A program made the position numbers and the translations under genes. The notes below the pieces were generated by a model. The model was not told the DNA's origin and did no database searches. It saw nothing but the letters and a program-made list of their open reading frames with translations. Source: Candidatus Rifleibacterium amylolyticum (GTDB taxonomy: Bacteria > Muiribacteriota > Ozemobacteria > Ozemobacterales > Ozemobacteraceae). Taken from it: a DNA stretch of 64,000 nt. Positions 7,396 to 15,585 of this stretch are shown here, one piece after another; the first letter of the stretch is position 1, and each line of letters starts with the position of its first letter. The stretch lies in the NCBI GenBank assembly GCA_009917695.1, contig JAACJG010000004.1, positions 337,321-401,320 of the forward strand. The letters run 5' to 3'.

Positions 7396-9662
7396 GCCGC
7401 TTTAAAAGCAGCCAGCATCCGGTTCAGGTCTTTGGCGACCTGAACCGGATTTTCCTGTGGCGAAATTGCAATATCGATTTGTAGTGAAGCGTTGCCATGG
7501 CGGGTCAGCGAGGCGGGTATATCTTCGAGGAAGGTTGCGGTGACGCCGTTGCCGACCGGCAGCTGAAAGAACTTGTCGTTATGAGAGTTCTGCACGACTT
7601 TGCCGGGTGGCAGATCGCTGGTGAAGCGCGAGAATGACACCAGCGGGTTCCAGGCACAACCACTGCGGAAAGCGGTCAGGTTTTCTGGAATGTGCTCATC
7701 TTTCCATTCCCGGCTGAGTACCGGCTCGACGCCGCGCCCCCTGATATAATCGATTGCTGCGAGATTGCAGGTGTTGAAACACCAGTCGAGCGAGAATTTG
7801 AGATTTGGCAAGAGTCTGGCGAGGTCGAAGGCTTCCCAGCCGAAACACAGGAACTCACCACTTTCCAGCGATTTAAGCTGTTCGAGAAGCTTGTCGAAAT
7901 GTTGCCGGGTAAGTACCGGTGCCAGCCACCACGCGATTTTACTGTGGATTACCTTGTCAGCCCTCGCCTGGTCGCCCTGCCATGGCAGAATCCAGCAATC
8001 GGGATGTATGTCACGCAGAAAGGGGAAACTCTGGTTCCAGACTCGCAATCTGATCTGCGGTTGCTGTTCAGCAGAAAAGTGACTGGTGTAATCGTTCTGC
8101 CGGTTTTCGCCTGCTGCAATGAGCATGCCGGCTATGCTGGTTTTTTCTTTTGGTGGTGGCAGCTGTTCGAGTTTGCAGATGTATTCGACCAGACTTCGCT
8201 TTAACCTTTTGAGGGCGCTGCCACTGATGTGCAGGCCGCGGTCAAGGCGCGCTGTGACCTGGCGGCCGGCTTTGAACTGGTCGCCGAGAACGCTGAATTT
8301 TTCCTGGAGCGGTCCGTCTTCGAGACCTTTGTTCATGGCCAGTTGCAGCGGCTCATCTGTTTCCAGGCGCAGCGGGTGGTCGTTGATGACTGCTTCTACA
8401 GCAAGTGGGGTGCCATCATGTCCTGACCAGAACAGGTCGATCGGTCGTCTCTCCCAGTCGCGGTTCCATTGTGATTCCCACTCAGGGCTGCTTCCCTGTG
8501 ATGATCGGCGAATTTCGGTGCCGGTTTTAAGTGAGGTGGGCAGGCCTCTGACCATCGCATAGCCAGGTCGTTTGCGGTCGGTTTTTATCCAGGTGATGCG
8601 GCTGCCCTGCTTTTCGCCACGAATAAACCAGAATACGCCGTCGCCTGGCGCAAGCTCCTGCACAAGCTTTAGCTCGACAAGTCCTTCATTGCTTTTTCCG
8701 GTGGCTGTGGCTGCCAGAGCGCCTTCGCGCCCGACGTTGCTGCCTGTGTGCCATTCTGATGGGTCCGCCGGCCCTTTGAAAAAGCCCGGGCCGGATGCAC
8801 GCGAAAAAACTTCGTCGAGCGCGGCGGGTTTGGCGGTGGTCGTCTGGTCAAGTGCTTCACGATAAGATTTTACTGTCTGATAAACATATTCAGGGCCCTT
8901 CATGCGGCCTTCGATTTTCAGCGAAACGACACCGCATTTTTGCAGCTGTGTGACCTGCTCGATAAGGCGCAGGTCTTTGGGGCTGAAGCAGCAGGTTGTC
9001 TGTTCGGGTCTGCCGTTTACTTGATATTCGCGCCGGCAGGGCTGGGCACAGGTGCCGCGATTGCCTGAGCGGCTGCCGAGAGCTATGCTCCAGAAACAGC
9101 GTCCGGAAATACTGTAGCACATTGCCCCATGCACGAATACTTCGAGTTCAAGATCTGGATAAGCTTCTCGCAATGAGAGTATTTCGGCATGACTGAGCTC
9201 GCGTGGCAGAATGACTCGTGAAATGTTGAGATCGGCCAGTTCGCTGCGGCCGCCCTGGCCAAACCAGGCTCCCTGCGTGCTGAGGTGCAGGGGTATTCTG
9301 CTTTTTCGCCGCTTTATCAGTGCAGCAACGCCGAGATCCTGGATGATCAGCGAGTCAGGCTGGAGAACTTCGTAAAAATCGAGAGCCTCTTCGAGAAGCT
9401 TGAATTCATGCTCGAATACTATTGTATTGAGCGTAATGTAAAGCTTTTTACCGAGCGCTTCAGTTACCCTTCTGGCCCAGCGCAGACTCTTTTCGTCGAA
9501 GTTTCCGGCAAAAGCGCGAGCACCAAAACGCTGCCCGGCCAGGTAAATAGCGTCAGCGCCAGCCAGACAGGCGGCTTTGAGACAGGCAGTGGTGCCGGCC
9601 GGAGCCAGCAATTCTATGCTTTTGCCGGGCTTGTTCAGTTCTATTCCCTTTCGATAAGCCAT
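7392..9662 (-). CDS. Peptidase U32-family protein (RlhA/TrhP-like, long form)
   Basis: 756 aa, the long architecture with a C-terminal extension. The N-terminal TIM-barrel-like domain begins IELLAPAGTTACLKAACLAGADAIYL. The signature region EVFVHGAMCYSISGRCFWS matches the U32 pattern except that Trp stands where an aliphatic is usual, and further cysteines follow in RGTCAQPCRREY. In studied members such cysteines bind an iron-sulfur cluster, and the proteins hydroxylate rRNA or tRNA rather than cleave protein (RlhA, TrhP). That function is inferred from family. It is the last gene of a leftward group; its start overlaps aroQ by 22 bp, so the true start could lie slightly inside. Confidence 0.88.
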   Translation of the reverse strand: MAYRKGIELNKPGKSIELLAPAGTTACLKAACLAGADAIYLAGQRFGARAFAGNFDEKSLRWARRVTEALGKKLYITLNTIVFEHEFKLLEEALDFYEVLQPDSLIIQDLGVAALIKRRKSRIPLHLSTQGAWFGQGGRSELADLNISRVILPRELSHAEILSLREAYPDLELEVFVHGAMCYSISGRCFWSIALGSRSGNRGTCAQPCRREYQVNGRPEQTTCCFSPKDLRLIEQVTQLQKCGVVSLKIEGRMKGPEYVYQTVKSYREALDQTTTAKPAALDEVFSRASGPGFFKGPADPSEWHTGSNVGREGALAATATGKSNEGLVELKLVQELAPGDGVFWFIRGEKQGSRITWIKTDRKRPGYAMVRGLPTSLKTGTEIRRSSQGSSPEWESQWNRDWERRPIDLFWSGHDGTPLAVEAVINDHPLRLETDEPLQLAMNKGLEDGPLQEKFSVLGDQFKAGRQVTARLDRGLHISGSALKRLKRSLVEYICKLEQLPPPKEKTSIAGMLIAAGENRQNDYTSHFSAEQQPQIRLRVWNQSFPFLRDIHPDCWILPWQGDQARADKVIHSKIAWWLAPVLTRQHFDKLLEQLKSLESGEFLCFGWEAFDLARLLPNLKFSLDWCFNTCNLAAIDYIRGRGVEPVLSREWKDEHIPENLTAFRSGCAWNPLVSFSRFTSDLPPGKVVQNSHNDKFFQLPVGNGVTATFLEDIPASLTRHGNASLQIDIAISPQENPVQVAKDLNRMLAAFKAA

Positions 9663-10063
9663 TCGAGGGCAACTCGATAGACATCAGTCCCAAGCCCCAT
9701 GATTACACCCTTGCAGACAGGGCTGAGAAGGGAAGTCTGCCGAAAAGTTTCGCGCGCTGTGATGTTTGAGATATGTACTTCGACAACCTCGGCGTCGATC
9801 GCGGCAATACAGTCGCGCAGACTTACGCTGGTATGCGCGAGTCCGCCGGCATTGAGAATGACCGAGTCTTCTCTTTTGAGCTTTTGCAGATAGTCAATGA
9901 TTTCGCCTTCGTGATTGCTCTGAAAAAAACAGATCTGCGCGCTGTTGCAGAAAGCGGTTTCTTCAAGTTCCTCGCAGATTTCTTTAAGCGTTCGGGTGCC
10001 ATAAATTTCAGGTTCGCGTTTGCCGAGCAGATTCAGGTTGGGCCCGTTAACTACGTGTATCAT
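9641..10063 (-). CDS. aroQ: Type II 3-dehydroquinate dehydratase
   Basis: 140 aa, typical length. It removes water from 3-dehydroquinate in the shikimate pathway. Motifs are complete: NGPNLNLLGKREPEIYG (Arg16 and catalytic Tyr21), FFQSNHEGEIID, ILNAGGLAHTSVSLRD (Asn71) and EVHISNITARETFRQTS (catalytic His97). It sits 21 bp after the radical-SAM-like gene and overlaps the U32 gene, so the three are probably co-transcribed. No other shikimate gene is in the window. Confidence 0.96.
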   Translation of the reverse strand: MIHVVNGPNLNLLGKREPEIYGTRTLKEICEELEETAFCNSAQICFFQSNHEGEIIDYLQKLKREDSVILNAGGLAHTSVSLRDCIAAIDAEVVEVHISNITARETFRQTSLLSPVCKGVIMGLGTDVYRVALEWLIERE

Positions 10064-10084
10064 CTTCCATCACCTTCACCTTTC

Positions 10085-11191
10085 TTAAGAAAGCAGGATA
10101 TCAAGTATATTATAAGATGTTTTCATGAACATTATCAGTTCGCCGGCGCTTCGTAACCCGGCCAGGCGACTGAAAAAGCGGCGGCGCCAGAATCTCGCCA
10201 TCACTCTTTTGAGGTCGGAAAGCGCCCAGCAGTGCAGGTTGTCGAGGCAGATGCGCTCGGCAGTTGCCAGCAGATCAGGCTCAGTCGCGGTGCCTATGCT
10301 GTTGCGGTTTAATTGTAATCCTGGCTGACAATCTGCTGCCTTTATTCGCGCAAGCTGATCGAGGCATATGTGAGCTGTTTCGGGAGCAGGGTGATAGAGC
10401 CATATCTGACGCAGCGGCGCGCCGATTCTGGTGAAATGCTGGTCTTCGCGGATTTTGAAGCTGGCAGCGAAAGGCATGTTGAGGTTCAGCATGACCGACC
10501 GCAGTTCGTGCAGGTTCGTGGGAGTAAGTCCTGAGGGCCGAAAATGCACGGCGTTATAGCCCGAAAGATTGAGCCAGCTGACTAATTTTGCGACCCAGTC
10601 GATTCCTGGCCAGCTGAATATACTTTCTGAGCGATCAAGAAGACCCAGCCAGGGCTGAAAAACCTCTATCGTGCGCCCGGCCAGCCATTTTTCCGGGTGA
10701 GATTCATAATCTCCATCGAGCATGGGTTCTTCGGGTATGTCGAGGGTGTCAAAGCGTTCTCCCGGCAGTTCATCAAAGATTCCGGTGGGAATCTCGCCGC
10801 GCAGTATCCGCAGAACCGCGGTTTTGCCGGTTCTGGTCACGGTAAAATCAAAAGGTTCGCGATGGGCTCCTCCCGGGTCGCTGATGCCGATGCGTGCACC
10901 CGGGAAGCGTTCGCGAAGCTCTGACAGAGTGTCGACATTTATCTTGTCTGTGGGATTGTCGCCACCCTGAATGATTATGGCTTTAGGGTTGCTGAAGTCC
11001 TGCAGGTATTCGCTCAGTTGCGTGCCGTTGCTGCTGTTTATTACAGCAATGCGGTCAGGTGCGGTTGCAGCCAGACAAAGCAGGCCGAGTGGTGCGAAGC
11101 GCCCGCCAAACCGGCGCAGGCTGTAGTATTCGCCTGTTGCCGGTTCCTTTTCTATGCTGATCAGAAGTATTTCGCTGTTGGGGTTGTGCAT
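10085..11191 (-). CDS. B12-binding/radical-SAM-like protein lacking the cluster cysteines
   Basis: 368 aa from the ATG at 11191. The layout resembles B12-dependent radical SAM proteins: an N-terminal Rossmann-like part with FAPLGLLCLAATAPD and an AIIIQGGDNPT segment, a linker FDTLDIPEEPMLDGD resembling the family's LDxLPxP stretch, then a barrel-like half (WLNLSGYNAVHFRPSGLTP, MPFAASFKIRED). The CxxxCxxC motif for the iron-sulfur cluster is absent, and the few cysteines are scattered. It may be a degenerate family member with a binding or partner role. The relationship is judged by eye and should be tested by profile search. It is the first gene of the aroQ operon. Confidence 0.5.
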   Translation of the reverse strand: MHNPNSEILLISIEKEPATGEYYSLRRFGGRFAPLGLLCLAATAPDRIAVINSSNGTQLSEYLQDFSNPKAIIIQGGDNPTDKINVDTLSELRERFPGARIGISDPGGAHREPFDFTVTRTGKTAVLRILRGEIPTGIFDELPGERFDTLDIPEEPMLDGDYESHPEKWLAGRTIEVFQPWLGLLDRSESIFSWPGIDWVAKLVSWLNLSGYNAVHFRPSGLTPTNLHELRSVMLNLNMPFAASFKIREDQHFTRIGAPLRQIWLYHPAPETAHICLDQLARIKAADCQPGLQLNRNSIGTATEPDLLATAERICLDNLHCWALSDLKRVMARFWRRRFFSRLAGLRSAGELIMFMKTSYNILDILLS

Positions 11192-11222
11192 GGGTAAGCT
11201 TATTAAGTTCGCGGTTAGTCGA

Positions 11223-11231
11223 ATTCTACCA
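11223..11231 (-). promoter_or_regulatory. Extended -10 promoter for the 11191-7392 operon
   Basis: On the minus strand TGG is followed directly by TAGAAT (11228-11223), an extended -10. No good -35 is seen. Confidence 0.4.
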
Positions 11232-11329
11232 CATATCTGTCTGCTTGCCACGAGATTAGAAAGCTGCCAGGTGAAATCTGCTCATAAACAGTCAGAAGCC
11301 GCTGATTACGCTGATTGCTACGGTTTTCC

Positions 11330-11410
11330 GTCATCCTGCGCGCAGTCGCAGGATCCAGAGAATTAATCAAGATATGGATTCTGCGACTTCGCTTCGCTCC
11401 GCGCAGAATG
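11330..11410. repeat. Dispersed hairpin repeat, family B
   Basis: Two facing arms: GTCATCCTGCGCGCAGTCGC...AGGATCCAG, and its inverted partner ATGGATTCTGCGACTTCG...GCGCAGAATG. Related copies lie at 18528-18587, 22816-22884 and 49608-49674. Just before it, at 11289-11318, a CTGATTACGCTGATT stretch resembles family D. Confidence 0.8.
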
Positions 11411-11488
11411 TCCGCTTTTGGCTCTGGGATTCATATATGACAGAGGACTGGATATTGAACGGGACTTGCCGATCGATGATACAAAAAG

Positions 11489-11517
11489 TTTACATGCTGG
11501 CGGGATGCTGTTAGAAT
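11489..11517 (+). promoter_or_regulatory. Promoter for the UbiA-family gene
   Basis: TTTACA (11489-11494), 17 bp, TAGAAT (11512-11517); the ATG is 39 bp downstream. Apart from this promoter and the repeats at 11289-11410, the 365-bp gap between 11191 and 11557 holds nothing recognisable. Confidence 0.65.
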
Positions 11518-11556
11518 ACTGCCCGGGTCAGACATTACTGCAGCAGAGGACAGCGA

Positions 11557-12471
11557 ATGATTGCGCCGGTTTTTTCCAGTCTCAGGCCAAAACAATGGAT
11601 CAAGAACCTGATTCTGTTTGCCGCATTGATGTTTTCGGAAAAGGGACTTTTGTTCGAACCGTCTGCCTGGCTCTATTCGGTTGCCGGCTTTCTGATTTTC
11701 TGTGGATTATCAGGCAGCGTGTATCTGCTCAATGACATTGCCGATGTCGAAAAAGATCGTCTGCATCCTCAGAAGTCGAAGCGTCCGATAGCTGCCGGCG
11801 AGCTCTCATTGACTGAAGGCAAGGCGGCGCTGATAATAATTCTTCTGGTCTGTCTGGCTGCCGCTTACCACATTTCCCAGCTCTTTTTCTCGATGGCGCT
11901 GGCCTATTTCATGCTTAATCTGGCCTACAGCTTCAAGCTCAAGAATATGGTAATTCTCGATGTAATGTGCATCGCAACCGGCTTTGTGCTGCGAGCTACC
12001 GCCGGTGTCGGCGCCCTCAAGGGGCTTGAACCAACCATATATATTTCGCACTGGCTGGTGCTCTCAACAATGATGCTGGCGATGTTTCTTGGTCTTGCCA
12101 AGCGCCGTCAGGAGATTGCCAATCATCAGGACGATGCGGTTTTGCACCGCAGGATTCTTGCTCAGTATTCGCTTTCGTTTATCGACCAGATGACCTCGGT
12201 TCTTGCAGCCATGGCTATTGTGACCTATTCGTTTTATACGGTCAGCGCTGATACCATTGCCAAATTTGGCAGCGACAAGCTGGTTTACACCGTGCCGATG
12301 GTTCTGTATGGCATTTTGCGCTATCTTTATCTGATGCATATTCAGGATCAGGGCGAGAACCCTTCTGAAGTCGTCATGCATGACCGCCCGCTCCAGATAA
12401 ATCTGGTGATCTGGGCGGTTGCTGTCGTTATCATCATTCACTTTTCAAAATCAGGCTGGTTCAATTTCTGA
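11557..12471 (+). CDS. UbiA-family prenyltransferase, decaprenyl-phosphate phosphoribosyltransferase-like
   Basis: 304 aa integral membrane enzyme with about eight or nine hydrophobic helices. The N-terminal LRPKQWIKNLILFAALMF and the metal/diphosphate motif NDIADVEKDRLH (Asn59, Asp60, Asp63, Asp67) followed by KSKRPIAAG are typical of the branch that adds 5-phosphoribose to polyprenyl phosphate, as in mycobacterial arabinan synthesis (Rv3806c type). A second conserved region is SFKLKNMVILDVMCIATGFVLRA. The substrate is inferred from family resemblance; no epimerase partner (DprE1/E2 type) is adjacent. It has its own promoter. Confidence 0.82.
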   Translation: MIAPVFSSLRPKQWIKNLILFAALMFSEKGLLFEPSAWLYSVAGFLIFCGLSGSVYLLNDIADVEKDRLHPQKSKRPIAAGELSLTEGKAALIIILLVCLAAAYHISQLFFSMALAYFMLNLAYSFKLKNMVILDVMCIATGFVLRATAGVGALKGLEPTIYISHWLVLSTMMLAMFLGLAKRRQEIANHQDDAVLHRRILAQYSLSFIDQMTSVLAAMAIVTYSFYTVSADTIAKFGSDKLVYTVPMVLYGILRYLYLMHIQDQGENPSEVVMHDRPLQINLVIWAVAVVIIIHFSKSGWFNF

Positions 12472-12481
12472 CGGGCTAAAG

Positions 12482-12509
12482 TTTTGCTGCAGAAATGCCG
12501 ATATATAAA
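12482..12509 (+). promoter_or_regulatory. Weak promoter candidate for the 12536 gene
   Basis: TTTTGC (12482-12487), 16 bp, TATAAA (12504-12509), followed by a GGGAGA ribosome-binding site before ATG 12536. Confidence 0.3.
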
Positions 12510-12535
12510 GTAGAAGACGATATCGGGAGAATAGT

Positions 12536-13027
12536 ATGCGGCGAATAGCTGTTCTGGGTCTTGTTACACTGGTCTTTCTGCTTTTTGTCGTTGCAGCCAG
12601 CGGCTTTAAAACGATCGACAGATCGATCGTTGAAATTGTCGGTTGTAGTCTTTCTGGTAACGACGCATTTTTTAAGGTTTTTCCGAAAGACTATGCTCCT
12701 GGGCTTGTCACGCTCAATGTTAAGGTTTTTGATGACAGAGGCATTGCGGCGCTTGGCTCGCGCAAGATCGAAATTCTTCATATGCCGGCCGAAGGCTTGT
12801 CTTTTCGTGTGCCACTGACTGGCAATCTGAGCTCACACAAGACCTACCGTGTCGTTGTCGATCTGCCGGGCAATGAGATTAAGATGGCCACTATGACCTG
12901 GACTGATATGGCGGTTACGGCAAACAATTCAGCCCAGTTCTTTACGCGCAATTTCAATCCGATTTCAGAGCCGGTTGATTTGCGTAACCAGATCGATATC
13001 GATGTTGTCGGGCGCAGTCTGCGTTAA
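12536..13027 (+). CDS. Secreted protein of unknown function, 163 aa
   Basis: It starts with a hydrophobic segment (IAVLGLVTLVFLLFVVAASGF) that may be a signal peptide or anchor. The rest is beta-rich, with alternating hydrophobic residues (VTLNVKVFDDRG, KTYRVVVDLPG), suggesting one immunoglobulin-like or similar beta-sandwich domain. No family is recognised. A GGGAGA ribosome-binding site supports the start. Its stop overlaps the convergent C26 gene by 4 bp. Confidence 0.65.
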   Translation: MRRIAVLGLVTLVFLLFVVAASGFKTIDRSIVEIVGCSLSGNDAFFKVFPKDYAPGLVTLNVKVFDDRGIAALGSRKIEILHMPAEGLSFRVPLTGNLSSHKTYRVVVDLPGNEIKMATMTWTDMAVTANNSAQFFTRNFNPISEPVDLRNQIDIDVVGRSLR

Positions 13028-13809
13028 TTGAATCTGGTGCCGACAGCATGTCGGGCTGCGGCTTCGATCAGGCCGGTAAACAGCTGGCGGCTTGGCAGGT
13101 CGCCAGAAAATGTTTCTTCTGGATGCCACTGAACACCAGTATAAAAGCGATCGTTGTCGCACTCTATCGCTTCTATTACGCCATCACCTGTGCGCGCAAC
13201 ACAGCTGAATCCTGGCGGCACCTCTTTTATTGCCTGGTGATGAAATGAATTGGTGAACAGCTCATTGTTTGCCTGCTTGACAATATTCGCCAGTTTTGAA
13301 GGCCCTTCGAGCTTAATCTGATGTGAAACCGCCCATCGAGGTGACTTTTGCGAGTGCTGTATCTGGGCGATTCCTGAAAGATCCTGGTGCACTTTGCCGC
13401 CGAGCGCAATAGCGATAACCTGGCAGCCACGGCAGATGCCGAGCACAGGTATTTTATGCTGACTGTATGCTGTTTTAGCAAGACCAAGTTCGAATTCATC
13501 ACGAAATGGATTGACCAGATCCAGTGCGGTTGCTGGATCCTCGCCCTGATAACGTGGGTGAACGTCTTCGCCGCCGGGCAGCAGCAGGCCGTCGATCATG
13601 CCGAGGTAACGATCGATAAAGCTCTGCAGGTCGGTCTGAGTAAAAAGCTCTCCCGGCCGTGCCGGTGCCGGCAGCAGAATCGGCAGGCCCCCGGCCATCT
13701 GTACAGCATGAAAGTATTTGCGAGAAACATAAGTTCTGATGCGCATTTCATTGTCGCGTACCGAAGAGTCTGCGTAGGCAATTCCGATTACCGGGCGTCG
13801 ATTACTCAT
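13024..13809 (-). CDS. Class I glutamine amidotransferase-like gamma-glutamyl hydrolase (peptidase C26, PuuD-like)
   Basis: 261 aa from the ATG at 13809, one base after the permease stop and behind an AAAGGA site. PVIGIAY opens the fold; LLLPGGEDVHP forms the oxyanion region; VLGICRGCQ holds the nucleophile Cys126, and GVQWHPEE carries the His and Glu of the triad. Relatives hydrolyse gamma-glutamyl amide bonds such as gamma-glutamyl-GABA or folate polyglutamate. As the last gene of a peptide-uptake operon it probably processes an imported gamma-glutamyl compound, which is inference from context. Confidence 0.88.
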   Translation of the reverse strand: MSNRRPVIGIAYADSSVRDNEMRIRTYVSRKYFHAVQMAGGLPILLPAPARPGELFTQTDLQSFIDRYLGMIDGLLLPGGEDVHPRYQGEDPATALDLVNPFRDEFELGLAKTAYSQHKIPVLGICRGCQVIAIALGGKVHQDLSGIAQIQHSQKSPRWAVSHQIKLEGPSKLANIVKQANNELFTNSFHHQAIKEVPPGFSCVARTGDGVIEAIECDNDRFYTGVQWHPEETFSGDLPSRQLFTGLIEAAARHAVGTRFN

Positions 13810-13810
13810 G

Positions 13811-14638
13811 TTACCAGTTTCCTTTGCGTGAGGGATCGAGAATATCGCGTAGTTCGTCGCCAAAGATATTGAACACGATTACCAGAAAAGCTATGCAAAG
13901 ACCAGGGTAGACTACCAGTTCCGGGCGGCGCAGCATATAGTCTTTGGCCGAAGCCACCATGCCTCCCCAGGTTGGCAGCGAGGGATCGACGCCGAGACCA
14001 AGAAAGCTCAAGCTGGCTTCTGAAAGCACGGCAGTTGCCATGCCCATTGTGAATATAACTGTTATAAGTGGTAGACAGTTCGGCAGAATGTGGGTGAGCA
14101 CTATGCGCAGGTGGCTTGCTCCCAAGGTGCGCGCGGCCAGAACATACTCGGCTGAGCGCAGTTCGAGCGCAGCTGACCTGATTATGCGTGCCATTTCTGC
14201 CCAGCCGACGATAGCAAGTGCGAAAATGACTGTCTTAATACCGCTGCCCATTACCATAGAGACGGCGATTGCCAGCAACAAACTGGGAAATGCCAGAAAC
14301 ATATCGACGATACGCATCAGAAACCAGTCGAGCCAGCCCCCGGCATAACCGGCGGCCAGACCTATTGCCAGACCTATAAGCAACGAAGACAGGCGCGCCG
14401 AAAAGCCGATGATCAGCGACAGCCGCGCGCCGTAAATCAGGCGGGAATAGACGCATTGCCCAAGTTGATCACAGCCGAGCGGAAAGCCTTCTTCGCGGCT
14501 GAGGCGTCGTAGCGGGTCGGTTTCCATCGGGTCGTTGGCAGCCAGCAGAGGTGCGAATATGGCGACCAGCAATACCAGTGCTATTCCGATAAAGCTGAGC
14601 CAGCCGGCCAGAGTTAGATTGCGCAGTAAAGTTTTCAT
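13811..14638 (-). CDS. Oligopeptide/dipeptide ABC transporter permease, DppC/OppC type
   Basis: 275 aa inner-membrane permease with six hydrophobic segments. The N-terminal helix (WLSFIGIALVLLVAIFAPLLA) precedes a short loop reading FPLGCDQLGQCVYSRLIYGARLS, matching the OppC FxLGTDxxGRD region with cysteines at unusual places. The EAA loop that contacts the ATPase is EYVLAARTLGASHLRIVLTHILPN. It overlaps the DppB-type gene by 4 bp. No ATPase is encoded in this operon; the nearest are at 38600-40589. Confidence 0.92.
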   Translation of the reverse strand: MKTLLRNLTLAGWLSFIGIALVLLVAIFAPLLAANDPMETDPLRRLSREEGFPLGCDQLGQCVYSRLIYGARLSLIIGFSARLSSLLIGLAIGLAAGYAGGWLDWFLMRIVDMFLAFPSLLLAIAVSMVMGSGIKTVIFALAIVGWAEMARIIRSAALELRSAEYVLAARTLGASHLRIVLTHILPNCLPLITVIFTMGMATAVLSEASLSFLGLGVDPSLPTWGGMVASAKDYMLRRPELVVYPGLCIAFLVIVFNIFGDELRDILDPSRKGNW

Positions 14639-15585
14639 CGTGCCAGTTTCCCCAGCATTTCGTCGCGAATTTTCGGGTTGATCCAGGCGTAGAGCAGATC
14701 GACCAGCAGGTTGACCAGAATGAAAACAAGTGCGCCGAGCAGAACTATGCCTTGAATTACCGGGTAGTCCCGTTGCAGAATTGCATCCATGGCGAAGCGA
14801 CCGATACCTGGCAGGTCGAAGATAGTTTCGACGATTACTGAGCCGTTGAGGTAGCTTGAAAGATCCAGACCGATGACTGTAATCACCGGAATCAGTGCAT
14901 TGACCAGGCCGTGTCGAAACAGAATGCGCATCGGACTGAGGCCTTTGGCGCGGGCGGTTCTGATAAAGTCCTGATTAAGCACCTCTATCATGCTGCTGCG
15001 CACAATGCGCGCCAGAAAAGCGGCTGAGCGTATGCCCAGGGTGAAAGCCGGCAGTATGAAGGGCATCAGCGAGTTTTCGGCGGCAAAGCCGGATGAAGGA
15101 AACCATTTGAGCCGGACAGCGAAGACGTAGAGAAAGACCAGGCCCGAAAGAAAAACCGGTATGCTGATGCCGGCTACCGAAAAGAAGGTGCAGACACGGT
15201 CGAGCCAGCGGCCCTGGGTTATCGCGCTGATGATGCCGGCGAGAATTCCCAGTATGATCGAAAAGCTCATGGCGATAGCAGCGAGTTTAAGTGTGAATGG
15301 CAGCTTTTCGACAACCGACTCGAGCACTGGTTTGCCTGAAACGGCCGAACTGCCCAGATCACCGCTGAACGTTCGCTTGAGATATGAGAAGAAACGCTGA
15401 TGCAGAGGCTGATTCAGCCCCATTTCTTCGGCGATACGCGCAAGCGTTTCGGCATCGGCACGAGGGCCGGCAACTGTCTGCGCGGGATCGCCAGGAATCA
15501 GATAGAGCACGATAAATGCTATAAGCAGTATGCCCAGAAGAACTGGTATGGTGGCGGCAAGTCTTCTGAGCGTGAATTCGAGCAT
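14635..15585 (-). CDS. Oligopeptide/dipeptide ABC transporter permease, DppB/OppB type
   Basis: 316 aa. The N-terminus LEFTLRRLAATIPVLLGILLIAFIVLYLIPGDPA is diagnostic of the DppB branch. About six transmembrane helices follow, with EAA loop DFIRTARAKGLSPMRILFRHGLVNA and the closing ETIFDLPGIGRFAMDAILQRDYPVIQG. It is partner of the DppC-type permease, whose frame overlaps its stop. Its start abuts the binding-protein gene (stop at 15586). Confidence 0.94.
   Translation of the reverse strand: MLEFTLRRLAATIPVLLGILLIAFIVLYLIPGDPAQTVAGPRADAETLARIAEEMGLNQPLHQRFFSYLKRTFSGDLGSSAVSGKPVLESVVEKLPFTLKLAAIAMSFSIILGILAGIISAITQGRWLDRVCTFFSVAGISIPVFLSGLVFLYVFAVRLKWFPSSGFAAENSLMPFILPAFTLGIRSAAFLARIVRSSMIEVLNQDFIRTARAKGLSPMRILFRHGLVNALIPVITVIGLDLSSYLNGSVIVETIFDLPGIGRFAMDAILQRDYPVIQGIVLLGALVFILVNLLVDLLYAWINPKIRDEMLGKLAR

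Noticed and set aside
11418-11735. 105-codon frame upstream of the prenyltransferase
   Set aside because: Overlaps the promoter and the start of the UbiA-family gene in another frame, with no recognisable protein.
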